This document shows positions 54,545-62,923 of a DNA stretch of 64,000 bases, piece after piece; positions within the stretch are counted from its first letter, which is position 1, and the number at the start of each line of letters is the position of its first letter. The notes below the pieces were generated by a model. The model saw nothing but the letters and a program-made list of their open reading frames with translations, ran no database searches and was not told the origin of the DNA. This stretch comes from Acidaminococcus fermentans DSM 20731 (lineage in GTDB: Bacteria; Bacillota; Negativicutes; Acidaminococcales; Acidaminococcaceae). The stretch lies in assembly GCF_000025305.1 (NCBI RefSeq), contig NC_013740.1, positions 2,108,001 through 2,172,000 of the forward strand, read 5' to 3'. Both the position numbers and the translations under genes were made by a program.

Positions 54545-55462
54545 TCACCGTCCCGTTCTTCCCTCTTTACTCTTCACTCTGCACTTATTTTTCCCCAGCG
54601 CCCATACCATGGAAGCGCCCTGGCACAGGGCCAGGATCAGCAGCAGATGGAAGGCATGGGCAGTGCCCAGGCTGGTACCTTCTCCCAGGGCCCGTCCCAC
54701 CTGGCCGGCCGCCACCAGGGCCGCGCAGACGGAAGTCCCCACCGCCCCAGCCAGCTGCTGGAGGGTATTGCACACCGCATTCCCATCCGGCTGGATGGAT
54801 TCCGGCAGGTTCTCCAGGGCATAGGTAAGGATGTTCCCGGCAGACAGCCCCTGACCCAGGGTGAACACCACATAAATGGCCGTAAGCCCGGAAATTCCCA
54901 CCCGGCCCAGGGCCAGCTGATACAGCACAAAGCTGAGGACAATGGCACAGCTCCCCAAAAGCAGCGGTTTCCGGGCTCCCAGCCGGTCATAGAGCCGGCC
55001 GCTCACAGGGGCCAGGGCCGCCCCCACCAGGCACCCGGGCAGCAGGATGCACCCGGCGGCAAAAGGATCAGACCCCAGGACGATCTGGGCATAGTTGGGC
55101 AGCAGGAACCCCACCCCCAGACACAGGAACTGGATCAGAAGCAGTCCCAGCACCGCTCCATCAAAAGCCGGCACCTGGAACACCTGGAGGTTCAGCAGCG
55201 GGGTGACCCCAACCTTTTGGAGCAAGTTTTCCTGCCAGCCGAATACCGCCAGAGCCAGCACCAGCAGATACCCGGTGGTCAGCCACTGGACCGTGGAAGT
55301 GCTGATGGAAAATTCCTCCATCAGGGTGGGAAAGGTCACATTCATGGCGGTTTCGATCACCACCCCGGTAAAGGACAGCAGTCCCGCCGCCACTATGGAC
55401 AGAAACAGCCGGGCATCGGCCCGGCGCACAAAAGTATTGGATTCATTTTTCACAGGCTTCAC
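54545..55462 (-). CDS. MFS drug-efflux-type permease with internal deletion (DHA2/EmrB-like), probably non-functional
   Basis: A 305-residue protein where intact DHA2 permeases have about 450-500. N-terminal part keeps TM1 and TM2 (FLSIVAAGLLSFTGVVIETA, FPTLMEEFSISTSTVQWLTTGYLLVLAL) but then jumps at about residue 74 to a segment (LLNLQVFQVPAF) that in relatives lies before TM9, followed by five to six helices and the motif GARKPLLLGS. The region carrying TM3 to about TM8 (some 150-170 residues) is missing in frame. GTG 55462 is the first in-frame start; GTG 55453 is also possible. The C-terminal NKCRVKSKEG is encoded by heptamer array K. Likely a decayed gene. Confidence 0.75.
   Translation of the reverse strand: MKPVKNESNTFVRRADARLFLSIVAAGLLSFTGVVIETAMNVTFPTLMEEFSISTSTVQWLTTGYLLVLALAVFGWQENLLQKVGVTPLLNLQVFQVPAFDGAVLGLLLIQFLCLGVGFLLPNYAQIVLGSDPFAAGCILLPGCLVGAALAPVSGRLYDRLGARKPLLLGSCAIVLSFVLYQLALGRVGISGLTAIYVVFTLGQGLSAGNILTYALENLPESIQPDGNAVCNTLQQLAGAVGTSVCAALVAAGQVGRALGEGTSLGTAHAFHLLLILALCQGASMVWALGKNKCRVKSKEGRTGR
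54558..54585 (-). repeat. Four-heptamer array K, inside the MFS 3' end
   Basis: Plus-strand units CTTCCCT, CTTTACT, CTTCACT, CTGCACT (minus strand AGTGCAG, AGTGAAG, AGTAAAG, AGGGAAG). It is translated as part of the C-terminus, ending 13 nt before the stop codon. Confidence 0.78.
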
Positions 55463-55495
55463 CTTCGGATAGAAAAAATAGACTTTGAAAATACA

Positions 55496-55524
55496 TGGTA
55501 GACAACATACCGGAAAAAGTCAAG
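55496..55524 (-). promoter_or_regulatory. Promoter of the MFS remnant
   Basis: Minus strand: -35 TTGACT (55519-55524), 17 nt, -10 TACCAT (55496-55501). Confidence 0.55.
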
Positions 55525-55529
55525 GAAAA

Positions 55530-55575
55530 GGGGGCTGTTGCGTGTGTGGGGTTTTCACACATGCAACAGCTTTCT
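55530..55575. terminator. Hairpin/terminator between MFS and transposase remnant
   Basis: GCTGTTGC and GTGTGTG pair with CACACA and TGCAACAGC around a GGGTTTT loop, followed by TTTCTTTTTTC. Works on the + strand; also resembles the GTTGC hairpins of the heptamer modules. Confidence 0.7.
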
Positions 55576-55708
55576 TTTTTCTTCAGTTTTAAAGTCTTCA
55601 ATGGAAAATCGAAAAAAACATCTCGAATTCCCTAAAATTGGATACAACAATATAAACCGTCCATTTTGGTGGCTTTTTTCTTGCTCACTTTTTAGTTATG
55701 CAGGCGGG

Positions 55709-56017
55709 TTAGGCAAGCTTTTGCAAGGGAAACAGATATCTGCCCTGGGTTCCGTTCTGTATCTTGTGGTGCAATTTGTTGAAGTTGTGGGCCAGAACAC
55801 AGATCACGGTCTCTGTAAGCGCATTCAGATGCCCAGTCCCCAGGAAGCGGCGGAACAGCTGAGTTTCTTTCACATCTGCAAAGGCACCTTCAGCCTGGAT
55901 CGACCGGTTCATCCTCAGCAGTTTTCCCTCTTCCGACGTTATCCGTTTCTTATCTTCTGCCCGCAATTCCAGGAGCCGTTTTGAAACCTCAAGAAGTTCT
56001 TTTTTTTTTAGTTTTTT
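55709..56017 (-). pseudogene. IS1182-type transposase, C-terminal remnant
   Basis: About 100 residues that match only the C-terminus of DDE transposases of the IS1182 group: ITSEEGKLLRMNRSIQAEGA, FADVKETQLFRRFLGTGHLN, then VLAHNFNKLHHKI. The catalytic Asp residues and the N-terminal domain are missing; upstream the frame enters a Lys-rich low-complexity run (AAAAAAAAAGAA) and then unrelated GC-rich DNA. No terminal inverted repeats were found. A decayed insertion sequence. Confidence 0.75.
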
Positions 56018-56040
56018 AGAAAACAGCAGGCAAGAGCCAG

Positions 56041-56300
56041 GCGGGGAACCGCTGAACGACCCTTGAGCGGAGCGTGAAGAAATTTCCGGTTTCGCTCATC
56101 CGCTGGGAGCCTCGTTCAATCGCCAGCGCGTTGGCGGGAAGCGGATTCGAATGGCGAGGCCGAAAATTTTAGTGACGGGAAACGGCGTCGGGCAGGGGTG
56201 CCCCGACTGGCGGTGACAGTAACGGAGACAACCGGCGTTACTCGACAGCACCCCCACCACCGGGCAAGCCCGGTCCCCCGCCCCCAAGGGAGCGGACTGA
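56041..56300. repeat. GC-rich intergenic repeat-like block
   Basis: No coding signal. Contains palindromic stretches: GTCGGG..CCCCGAC (about 56190-56211), ACCGGGCAAGCCCGGT-type stem, and CCCCCACCACCGGGC. Reads like the GC-rich REP-type intergenic repeats common in gut Firmicutes, next to the transposase remnant. Classification needs a genome-wide search. Confidence 0.4.
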
Positions 56301-56305
56301 AAATA

Positions 56306-56356
56306 AAGAAAGAGGCATCGAAAAATGATGGATCATTTTTTGATGCCTCTTTTAGT
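56306..56356. terminator. Bidirectional intrinsic terminator
   Basis: AAGAGGCATC and AAAAATGAT pair with ATCATTTTTT and GATGCCTCTT around GG; A-run before and T-run after. Lies between the GC-rich block and the 3' end of the hydrolase gene. Confidence 0.75.
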
Positions 56357-56457
56357 CCATAATGACAGGACACAGATAAAAGGGCTTTCAAGAGGTCTCA
56401 TCGACCATTAACGTGCAACAGTCCCTTCTTTCGCAGTCAAGGGGCCTGGCCAGAAAA

Positions 56458-57729
56458 TCAGGCGCCCTTTTTCTGCCCGAAGATCCACTCCTTGACCGGG
56501 GTGATATCATAGGCGTGCTGCCAGGTGCTCCGATGGCTGCCTCCCTGGTACAGCAGATAATACGCATGGACTCCAGGCTGGATCATCTGTTCCGTCAGCT
56601 GATCCACCTGGGTTTCCGGAGCATCCTGGGCGATGGTTCCTCTGATGACCCGATCTCCGTCCGCATCCAGCTGGGTCATGATGGTATCCATGGAAGGTTT
56701 GGCTCCCGGATCCCCCGCAGCCGCCACTGCCCAGATGTTCTGCCGGGCAAGGGGCGCCGTCACCCGGGGATTCCATTTGCCGGCTACCAGATAGGAAGCC
56801 CCAAAGAAATCCGGGTACTTCACATCCATGGCAATGGAGGTCATGCATCCCATGGATTGCCCTGTATTGTAGATCCGTTGGGTATCAATGGGATACTGGC
56901 TGGACAGACTTTCCACCAGATGGATGGTCCGATCCAGTTCCGGTCCGTACTGGTACTGGTCATTCACGATCACCGTATCATACTGGGGTGCCAGCACAAA
57001 GCAGGGATGTTCCTTCTGCCATTCCGGTTCCACCCAGGTCACAGCGCCCCGGCCCTGGCTCAGGGTGGCCTTCACTTCCGGAGACACCGTCCCCGCATCA
57101 TGCATGAAAAGGACCAGCGGGTACACCTTGCCCTTTTCCAGTTTTTCCGGCACATACAAATTGTACTGCAGTTTTTTCCCATCCTGATCAGTGAAAGTGT
57201 GTTGGGTGAATTTCTCGATCAGCAGCTGGCGGGTATGGGAACTGCTCATTTCCGGTTCTCCTCCGTACAGCCGTCCCTCTGCCGTCTTGACCAGACCCTT
57301 CTGGCTGATTTTGCCCGTAACAGGAACCAGAGGCTGGGGATTTCCATGGCTCCCCAGCTGGGGTCCTCCCACTCCCACAGGAGCCTTGTGCTTATCTTCC
57401 GGATGGGGATCCACCATCTGGTCGGACAGGGGAAGGGGTGCCAGTTCCACCTGGACATAGCGCCCTTTTTCCGCTGCCTTTCCATACGGTACTGCGGAAA
57501 CGAAGGCTTTTGCCACCGTCCGTCCCGGTACAGCATAATCTTCTGCGGTCACGGACGAGCCCAAAAGATCGGCGTCATACCTGAGCTGGACTTCTGCCAG
57601 CTTTTCTCCATCCCCATAGACCTGAGAGATGGCTTCCACATCCTCCACATGCCCGGCAGCAAAAGCCCCCGCAGAAAAACAACAGGCGGCCAGCAGCCCG
57701 GTCCCCAGGCACAGTTTCCATTTCACCAT
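56458..57729 (-). CDS. Secreted alpha/beta-hydrolase (putative esterase/peptidase)
   Basis: A 423-residue exported hydrolase. Signal peptide about 1-24 (KWKLCLGTGLLAACCFSAGA, cleavage after FAA). An N-terminal beta-rich domain (about 25-190) precedes the catalytic domain with LVLFMHDAG (oxyanion region), nucleophile Ser in NTGQSMGCMTS (about 295) and a late His in YQGGSHRSTWQHAY (about 400); the Asp is probably in the AAAGDPGAKP loop. Resembles the COG4099-type predicted peptidases; target unknown. Start ATG 57729 has AGGAGG 7 nt upstream; the frame from 57786 has none. Confidence 0.78.
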   Translation of the reverse strand: MVKWKLCLGTGLLAACCFSAGAFAAGHVEDVEAISQVYGDGEKLAEVQLRYDADLLGSSVTAEDYAVPGRTVAKAFVSAVPYGKAAEKGRYVQVELAPLPLSDQMVDPHPEDKHKAPVGVGGPQLGSHGNPQPLVPVTGKISQKGLVKTAEGRLYGGEPEMSSSHTRQLLIEKFTQHTFTDQDGKKLQYNLYVPEKLEKGKVYPLVLFMHDAGTVSPEVKATLSQGRGAVTWVEPEWQKEHPCFVLAPQYDTVIVNDQYQYGPELDRTIHLVESLSSQYPIDTQRIYNTGQSMGCMTSIAMDVKYPDFFGASYLVAGKWNPRVTAPLARQNIWAVAAAGDPGAKPSMDTIMTQLDADGDRVIRGTIAQDAPETQVDQLTEQMIQPGVHAYYLLYQGGSHRSTWQHAYDITPVKEWIFGQKKGA

Positions 57730-57826
57730 GATCTGCCTCCTTATCCAATCGTATAGATTATTGTACCTGGAGCAAATGAAAAGCAAATGAAAACTTGTAT
57801 CGGATTCCCCGCCCTGGAAAGATAAA

Positions 57827-57864
57827 AAATGCCCGGGAGATTGCTCTCCCAGGCATTTTTTCTT
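57827..57864 (-). terminator. Intrinsic terminator of clpB
   Basis: AATGCCTGGGAGA and TCTCCCGGGCATT pair (one wobble) around GCAA, followed by TTTTTT on the minus strand. Confidence 0.88.
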
Positions 57865-60408
57865 TTATTTCTTCACCACATCGATGTTCCCGTCCTTGAA
57901 TACCACTTCGATATGATCCCCTCTCTGGATCTCGCCCCGGACGATCTTGTTGCTCACCACGGTTTCCACTGTGTGGACAATCAGTCTCTTCAGGGGACGG
58001 GCCCCGAAGGCAGGGTCGAACCCGGCTTTGGCCAGGTAGGCAATGGCGTCGTCGGTGGCCGTCAGGGTCAGTTCCAGCTGGCTGTGCAGCCGGCTGCCCA
58101 GATGGTTCAGAATCAGCCGTACAATGTCCTTCAGCTGTTCTTCCTGCAGGGGTTTGAACACCACAATGTCGTCCACCCGGTTCAGGAATTCCGGCCGGAA
58201 GAACTTCATCAGCATGCTCCGGACTTCGTCCTTGCTGATGGCCCCCTTCTTTTCCATAATCTCATGGGACCCCAGGTTGCTGGTCATGATGATCAGGGTG
58301 TTCTTGAAATCCACCATCCGGCCCTGACCGTCGGTCAGACGGCCGTCGTCCAGCACCTGCAGCAGCACGTTGAACACATCCGGGTGAGCCTTTTCGATTT
58401 CATCGAACAGGATCACGGAATACGGATGGCGCCGCACGGCTTCCGTCAGCTGGCCGCCCTCTTCATAGCCCACATAGCCAGGAGGGGCACCGATCAGACG
58501 GGACACCGTATGTTTCTCCATGTATTCACTCATATCGATCCGGATGATGCTCTTTTCATCATTGAACAGCACTTCTGCCAGGGCTTTGGCCAGTTCGGTC
58601 TTGCCCACACCGGTGGGCCCCAGGAAGATGAAGGAGCCAATGGGCTTGTTGGGATCCTTGATCCCGGCCCGGGCCCGGATGACGGCTTCGCTGACGGCTT
58701 CCACCGCTTCGTCCTGGCCGATCACCCGTTTGTGGAGGATTTCCGGCAGATGGGCCAGTTTCTTCTTTTCCCCCTCCATCAGACGGTTCACAGGGATCCC
58801 CGTCCAGGTGCTGACCACCTTGGCGATATCATCCTCGTCCACTTCTTCCTTCAGCAGGCGCTTGTCGGAATGTTCCTCTTTTTCCAGGGCCGCCAGCTGT
58901 TTCTGGAGTTCCGGCAACTTGCCGTACTTCAGTTCTGCCAGACGGTTCAGGTCATAGGACCGCTCCGCTTCTTCCATTTCCTTCTTCACATTGTCCATAT
59001 CCTTCTTCACCTGACGGATCTTGGCAATGCCGCCCTTTTCGGCCTTCCACTGGTCCATGAGCTTGTCGTTCTCGCTCTTCAGCTTGGCCAGTTCCTCTTT
59101 GATTTTTTCCAGACGGGCCTTGGAAGCATCGTCCTCTTCCTTGGACAGGGCCTGTTCCTCGATCTGGAGCTGGAGCATCCGCCGGCGGCTTTCATCCAGT
59201 TCCGTGGGCATGGAATCGATTTCCACCCGCAGACGGGCAGCTGCTTCATCCACCAGGTCGATGGCCTTGTCCGGCAGGAACCGGTCGTTGATGTACCGGT
59301 TGCTCAGGGTTGCGGCCGCCACCAGGGCGGAATCCTTGATCCGCACCCCATGATGGACTTCATACCGTTCCTTCAGCCCTCTCAGGATGGAAATGGTGTC
59401 CTCCACACTGGGCTCCTTCACCAGCACCGGCTGGAAACGCCGTTCCAGAGCAGAATCCTTTTCAATGTACTTCCGGTATTCCTTCAGGGTGGTGGCACCG
59501 ATGCACCGGAGTTCCCCTCTGGCCAGCATGGGTTTCAGGATGTTCCCGGCATCCATGGAGCCTTCGGAAGCCCCGGCCCCCACCACCGTGTGCAGTTCAT
59601 CGATGAACATGATGATCTGACCGGCGGAATCGGACACGATCTTCAGGACTTTCTTCAGCCGTTCCTCGAATTCCCCTCTGTACTTGGCCCCGGCCACCAA
59701 AGACGCCAGGTCCAGGGCATACAGGGTCTTGTTCTTCAGGGATTCCGGCACATCTCCGGCCACGATACGGCGGGCAAGACCTTCCACAATGGCGGTTTTG
59801 CCCACGCCGGGTTCACCGATCAGCACCGGGTTGTTCTTTTTCCGGCGGGACAGGATCTCGATGGTCCGACGGATTTCATCGTCACGGCCAATCACCGGAT
59901 CCAGTTTCCCATCCCGGGCTTTCTGGGTCAGGTCCTGGCCGAATTTCTCCAGGGTCTTGCGGTTTTCGTCCGCATCCCCGTTGTTTTCATATTTGTCGAT
60001 CAGACCCCGGATGGCACTGCGGGTGATCCCGTACTTTTTGCACAGGTTCACCACTTCCGTATCCCCGTCCTCACAGAGAGCGGCCAGCAGATGGGATGCG
60101 GTCACCGGGTTCTGGCCGGCAGCCTTTTCCGCCAGGGCGAACACCCGGGCCAGCCCCGTGCTCATGCTCATCTGGTCGGACCCCTTCACAGAGGGGATCT
60201 GTTTCAGCAGCCGGTCCACTTCCCGGCTGAACTGGGCCTCATCCACGTTCAGGCTCTTCAGCACAAACTTGAAGAACCCGTCCGGCTGGCTGCACATGGC
60301 GGACAGCAGATGGACGGTGGTCAGTTCCTGGTTGTAATTCATAACGGCTTGCTGCTGGGCAGCTTCCAACAATCCACGCACTTCATCACTCAAGCGTTCT
60401 GCCTGCAT
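57865..60408 (-). CDS. clpB: ATP-dependent disaggregase ClpB
   Basis: An 847-residue Hsp100 chaperone that, with DnaK, rescues aggregated proteins. N-domain 1-145, AAA-1 with GEPGVGKTA (about 202) and IMFIDELHT, a long coiled-coil middle domain (about 395-520) that separates ClpB from ClpA/ClpC, AAA-2 with GPTGVGKTE (about 600) and [15 protein letters not shown], and sensor-2 GARPLKR near the end. No ClpP-binding loop is evident. Start ATG 60408 follows GGAGGTG; five upstream residues in frame are ignored. The promoter carries CtsR-like heptads, so it is probably heat-regulated. Confidence 0.96.
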   Translation of the reverse strand: MQAERLSDEVRGLLEAAQQQAVMNYNQELTTVHLLSAMCSQPDGFFKFVLKSLNVDEAQFSREVDRLLKQIPSVKGSDQMSMSTGLARVFALAEKAAGQNPVTASHLLAALCEDGDTEVVNLCKKYGITRSAIRGLIDKYENNGDADENRKTLEKFGQDLTQKARDGKLDPVIGRDDEIRRTIEILSRRKKNNPVLIGEPGVGKTAIVEGLARRIVAGDVPESLKNKTLYALDLASLVAGAKYRGEFEERLKKVLKIVSDSAGQIIMFIDELHTVVGAGASEGSMDAGNILKPMLARGELRCIGATTLKEYRKYIEKDSALERRFQPVLVKEPSVEDTISILRGLKERYEVHHGVRIKDSALVAAATLSNRYINDRFLPDKAIDLVDEAAARLRVEIDSMPTELDESRRRMLQLQIEEQALSKEEDDASKARLEKIKEELAKLKSENDKLMDQWKAEKGGIAKIRQVKKDMDNVKKEMEEAERSYDLNRLAELKYGKLPELQKQLAALEKEEHSDKRLLKEEVDEDDIAKVVSTWTGIPVNRLMEGEKKKLAHLPEILHKRVIGQDEAVEAVSEAVIRARAGIKDPNKPIGSFIFLGPTGVGKTELAKALAEVLFNDEKSIIRIDMSEYMEKHTVSRLIGAPPGYVGYEEGGQLTEAVRRHPYSVILFDEIEKAHPDVFNVLLQVLDDGRLTDGQGRMVDFKNTLIIMTSNLGSHEIMEKKGAISKDEVRSMLMKFFRPEFLNRVDDIVVFKPLQEEQLKDIVRLILNHLGSRLHSQLELTLTATDDAIAYLAKAGFDPAFGARPLKRLIVHTVETVVSNKIVRGEIQRGDHIEVVFKDGNIDVVKK

Positions 60409-60477
60409 AACAAACACCTCCAAAAAACCATTGGATCAATGGATAGTATTCTCAATTACGGCTCCTGCAGAAAAAAG

Positions 60478-60512
60478 CAGGGCCCGGGAAGTCTTTTTCT
60501 CACTTCCCGGGT
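60478..60512 (-). other. Strong hairpin in the clpB 5' leader
   Basis: CCCGGGAAGT and ACTTCCCGGG form a perfect 10-bp stem beginning within a few nt of the predicted transcription start, followed by CCCTGCTTTTTT and a second small stem CCTGC/GCAGG. May stabilise the mRNA, attenuate it, or terminate read-through from the CYTH gene. Confidence 0.6.
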
Positions 60513-60515
60513 CTT

Positions 60516-60544
60516 ATTGTACCGCTTAAAAGTCAAAAAGTCAA
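60516..60544 (-). promoter_or_regulatory. clpB promoter
   Basis: Minus strand: -35 TTGACT (60539-60544), 17 nt, -10 TACAAT (60516-60521). The -35 overlaps an AGTCAAA direct repeat. Confidence 0.8.
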
Positions 60545-60577
60545 ATATTATTTTCGTTTTTTTGACTTTTTTTGATT
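60531..60577. promoter_or_regulatory. CtsR-like operator heptads
   Basis: AGTCAAA at 60531-60537 and 60539-60545 (1-nt gap), and TTTGACT-TTT-TTTGATT at 60561-60577, which has the 3-nt spacing of CtsR boxes with one mismatch. They overlap and flank the clpB -35. The class III heat-shock repressor CtsR is the obvious candidate; no ctsR gene lies in this window. Confidence 0.6.
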
Positions 60578-62083
60578 TTATTCTTCCAGGGCCAGGCAGG
60601 ACCATTCCGGATGGCGGGCCATTTCCCGGAAAAAGGCCTTGCCGGCTTCTTCCGTTTTATTCCCCCGCTTTTCTGTCCGGATCCCTTCCTGGCCGCAAAG
60701 AGCCGCCAGGGCCAGGATCAGGCTCCGTTCCCGGCTGCTTTCCGCTCCTTCCGCCAGGGCACCGGTCCGGGCATAGCTGCGGCAGGTCTTCCACCACTGT
60801 TCCTTATAGGCCTGCCCCCGCTTCACCAGACGCTTTTCGCCCAGGCTCCGCTCCAGGGCAAGCAGGCCTGCCAGATTTTCCATCTGTTCCTTCTGTTCCC
60901 AGGGATCCGGGTTCCCGGCGTCTTCCAGCAGCTGCCAGTCCTGCTGCCAGCGGTTCCAGCGCTTCTGGAGGAACGTTTCCAGGGTGGAGTTCTCCCCATC
61001 TTTCCGGGCCAGGGAAACCAGGTACAGCAGCTGCCACAGAGCCCCTGCCGCATCCCGGCCGCACCAGGACGCCCATTCCTGGGCCGCCGCCACCCACCGG
61101 TCTTCCAGCCATTGCCAGGCCGGTTCCAGGGACAGCAACTCTTCCGGAAAGGGTTTTCCCTTCTGCCGGTCAGACACCGCCAGATAGTCCACCGGTTCCA
61201 GCACCTGGAGCAGCCCGTCCAGCAGATCCCGTCCTTTTTTCCAGGAGGTTTGGGACAGGAATCCCTCCCCCAGATTCCACAGCCCGGCGCACTGCTGGAG
61301 CAGCTCCAGGAAAGGCCGGTCCTGGAATTCCCGGTCAGCGTCCGGCACCAACAGATCCAGACCCTGGCTGAGGGTCTGCCGGACCAGAGCCTGCCACACC
61401 TCCGATGGTTCCGTTTCCCGGTTCCATTCCGGCCCTTTGGCCGCTTTGGACGGAGTGCCCTTCCAGCCCAGCAGATCCAGTCCCCGTTTGAACTTGCTCC
61501 GTTCTTCCGGCCACAGGGGGATTTCCCGGGCCAGAACTGCCGTAAACCGCAGCAGGTCCCGTTCCTGGCCCCGTTTGATTTCCAGTTCCAGTTCCTCAAT
61601 GGGTTCCGTTTTGTCCCCAGCGGTAAGGGTTCCCTGGTCCAGGGCCGCTTCCACCACCGTCACCGCCGACAGCTGGAGGAGCGCCGTCTTCCGGGTGAAT
61701 TCCACCGTGCACAAAGGCAGCAGCTCATCCTCCTGGAGCAGGGTCTGGAGTTTCTGGTCCAGCTGGGGAGCAAAGCCCTGGATCACCGGTTCCGGTTTTT
61801 CCAGGGGCACCGTGTACTCCTCCCGGCTGGAGAAGCCGTTCACCGTCTTGCCCTGGCTTTTCACCGTGGCTTCAAAGGCCTTGCCGTTAGTCCGGCGGAT
61901 ACGGTACGCCATGCCGGTCCGGGTCAGTTTCCCATCCCGGGTATCCCTGTACTGATTCCACAGATCCAGAGTATGGCGACTGCCGGGAATGATCTTTTCC
62001 TTCACCAGTGCCAGCTGGAAGAATTTCCGCCGGCCCGCCTTGGTGGAAAGCAGTTTGATTTCCTTTTCCTGTCCTTGTGCCAT
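60578..62083 (-). CDS. CYTH-domain protein with long helical C-terminus (CHAD-like)
   Basis: A 501-residue protein. The CYTH fold (about 1-205) is a tunnel-shaped triphosphate-processing domain: EKEIKLLS (the EXEXK-like start), YRDTRDGKLTRTGMAYRIRR, KSQGKTVNGFSSREEY and EELELEIKRG. The rest (about 220-501) is helical with many Trp/Arg/Glu, the position of a CHAD domain, though His conservation typical of CHAD is low. Inorganic polyphosphate or triphosphate is the probable substrate; activity inferred. ATG 62083 has AGGGAGCG upstream. Co-directional with clpB, which has its own promoter. Confidence 0.82.
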   Translation of the reverse strand: MAQGQEKEIKLLSTKAGRRKFFQLALVKEKIIPGSRHTLDLWNQYRDTRDGKLTRTGMAYRIRRTNGKAFEATVKSQGKTVNGFSSREEYTVPLEKPEPVIQGFAPQLDQKLQTLLQEDELLPLCTVEFTRKTALLQLSAVTVVEAALDQGTLTAGDKTEPIEELELEIKRGQERDLLRFTAVLAREIPLWPEERSKFKRGLDLLGWKGTPSKAAKGPEWNRETEPSEVWQALVRQTLSQGLDLLVPDADREFQDRPFLELLQQCAGLWNLGEGFLSQTSWKKGRDLLDGLLQVLEPVDYLAVSDRQKGKPFPEELLSLEPAWQWLEDRWVAAAQEWASWCGRDAAGALWQLLYLVSLARKDGENSTLETFLQKRWNRWQQDWQLLEDAGNPDPWEQKEQMENLAGLLALERSLGEKRLVKRGQAYKEQWWKTCRSYARTGALAEGAESSRERSLILALAALCGQEGIRTEKRGNKTEEAGKAFFREMARHPEWSCLALEE

Positions 62084-62202
62084 ATGGTTTCACGCTCCCT
62101 GCCTGATCTTGTTCTATCATTCTATTGTAACACAGCTTCCGTGGGCTGAGGATGGTCCAGTTGGTTATGGAGAACATCCGCTTGGCAAAAATACTTATTT
62201 TA

Positions 62203-62231
62203 TTGACATTTTATATATTAAAAGTTATTAT
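62203..62231 (+). promoter_or_regulatory. Promoter of the fur/perR-like gene
   Basis: -35 TTGACA (62203-62208), 17 nt, -10 TATTAT (62226-62231). The surrounding ATTAAAAGTTATTATTAAAG is A/T-rich and may include a PerR/Fur box for autoregulation. Confidence 0.75.
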
Positions 62232-62290
62232 TAAAGAAACTTCTATTTTAACAATTCTTTTCCATGATATACAGGCAAGGAGGACGTGTC

Positions 62291-62710
62291 ATGCTGAGTC
62301 CAAAGGAACTGTCAGAAATCCTGAAAGCCAAAGGGATGAAGATCACCCCCCAGCGTTTGGAAGTGTATCGGGCCTTCACCGGACCGGAGGAACACCCCAC
62401 CGCCACGGAAATCTACGAAAAAGTGCGGCTGCAGATGCCCACCCTGAGTTTTGCCACCATCTACCAGTCCCTGGGCTTTTTCTGCCGGCTGCACCTGCTC
62501 CAGACCATCGATGTGGGAGACGGAGTCATGCGGTATGATGTGGAACCCCGGCCCCATCCCCATTTCCGCTGCGAACAGTGCGGCAAGGTGTTCAACCTGG
62601 ATTTCACCTACCACAAACACCTGGACCAGGATGTGGCCAAGAAGACCGGTTTCACCATCCGCTGCCACCAGACGTATTTTCTGGGGACCTGCAGGGAGTG
62701 CCAGAAGTAG
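62291..62710 (+). CDS. Fur-family regulator (PerR-like)
   Basis: A 139-residue metal-dependent repressor. Winged-helix domain MKITPQRLEVYRAF, HPTATEIYEKVR, PTLSFATIYQSL; dimerisation domain with HPHFRCEQCGKVFNLD and the structural zinc set CEQC and CREC. His and Asp residues of the regulatory site (HxHF region, VGDGVMRYD) fit PerR/Fur, and PerR-type peroxide sensing is likely in an anaerobe, but the deciding Asp/Glu cannot be settled by eye. Start ATG 62291 has AAGGAGG 8 nt upstream. Confidence 0.85.
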   Translation: MLSPKELSEILKAKGMKITPQRLEVYRAFTGPEEHPTATEIYEKVRLQMPTLSFATIYQSLGFFCRLHLLQTIDVGDGVMRYDVEPRPHPHFRCEQCGKVFNLDFTYHKHLDQDVAKKTGFTIRCHQTYFLGTCRECQK

Positions 62711-62712
62711 GA

Positions 62713-62737
62713 GGTTGTTGCACCAGGCGCAGCAGCC
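62713..62737 (+). other. GTTGC/GCAGC hairpin of the heptamer module after the Fur gene
   Basis: GGTTGTTGC, 7-nt loop, GCAGCAGCC with two wobbles, 2 nt after the stop codon. Same place as after rplQ, rrf2 and hydA. Confidence 0.55.
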
Positions 62738-62751
62738 CCGTCAATTGTCAA
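62738..62751 (-). repeat. Heptamer array D (two units only)
   Basis: Minus-strand units TTGACAA and TTGACGG with GGCCA on the outer side; the same YTGACMG unit as arrays A, B and C, but shortened to two copies. Confidence 0.6.
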
Positions 62752-62763
62752 TGGCCGAAGGAA

Positions 62764-62796
62764 AGGACCCGTCCAGAAACAGGCGGGTCCTTTTTG
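62764..62796 (+). terminator. Intrinsic terminator of the Fur gene
   Basis: AGGACCCG, ~12-nt loop, CGGGTCCT, then TTTTT. Resembles the terminator after rplQ (AGAACCCG/CGGGTTCT). Confidence 0.85.
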
Positions 62797-62894
62797 AATG
62801 GAAGAAATGCGTTCCGCATCTGGCATCTCGCTGGCGGGCCGCCCGGCGTGCGGCCCCTACGGCATCGCAATGGGTCATTGGATTTTCATCGTCC

Positions 62895-62922
62895 GTGCTC
62901 TGCGCTCGCACTTTTCACTTCC
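62895..62922 (-). repeat. Possible heptamer array L (weak)
   Basis: GTGCTCT, GCGCTCG, CACTTTT, CACTTCC directly after the stop codon of the permease. Position fits the family; the units are more divergent than elsewhere. Confidence 0.35.
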
Positions 62923-62923
62923 C

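Noticed and set aside
57829-61371. 1180-residue plus-strand ORF
   Set aside because: Antisense to clpB and the CYTH gene, both of which have strong motifs; composition is a shadow pattern.
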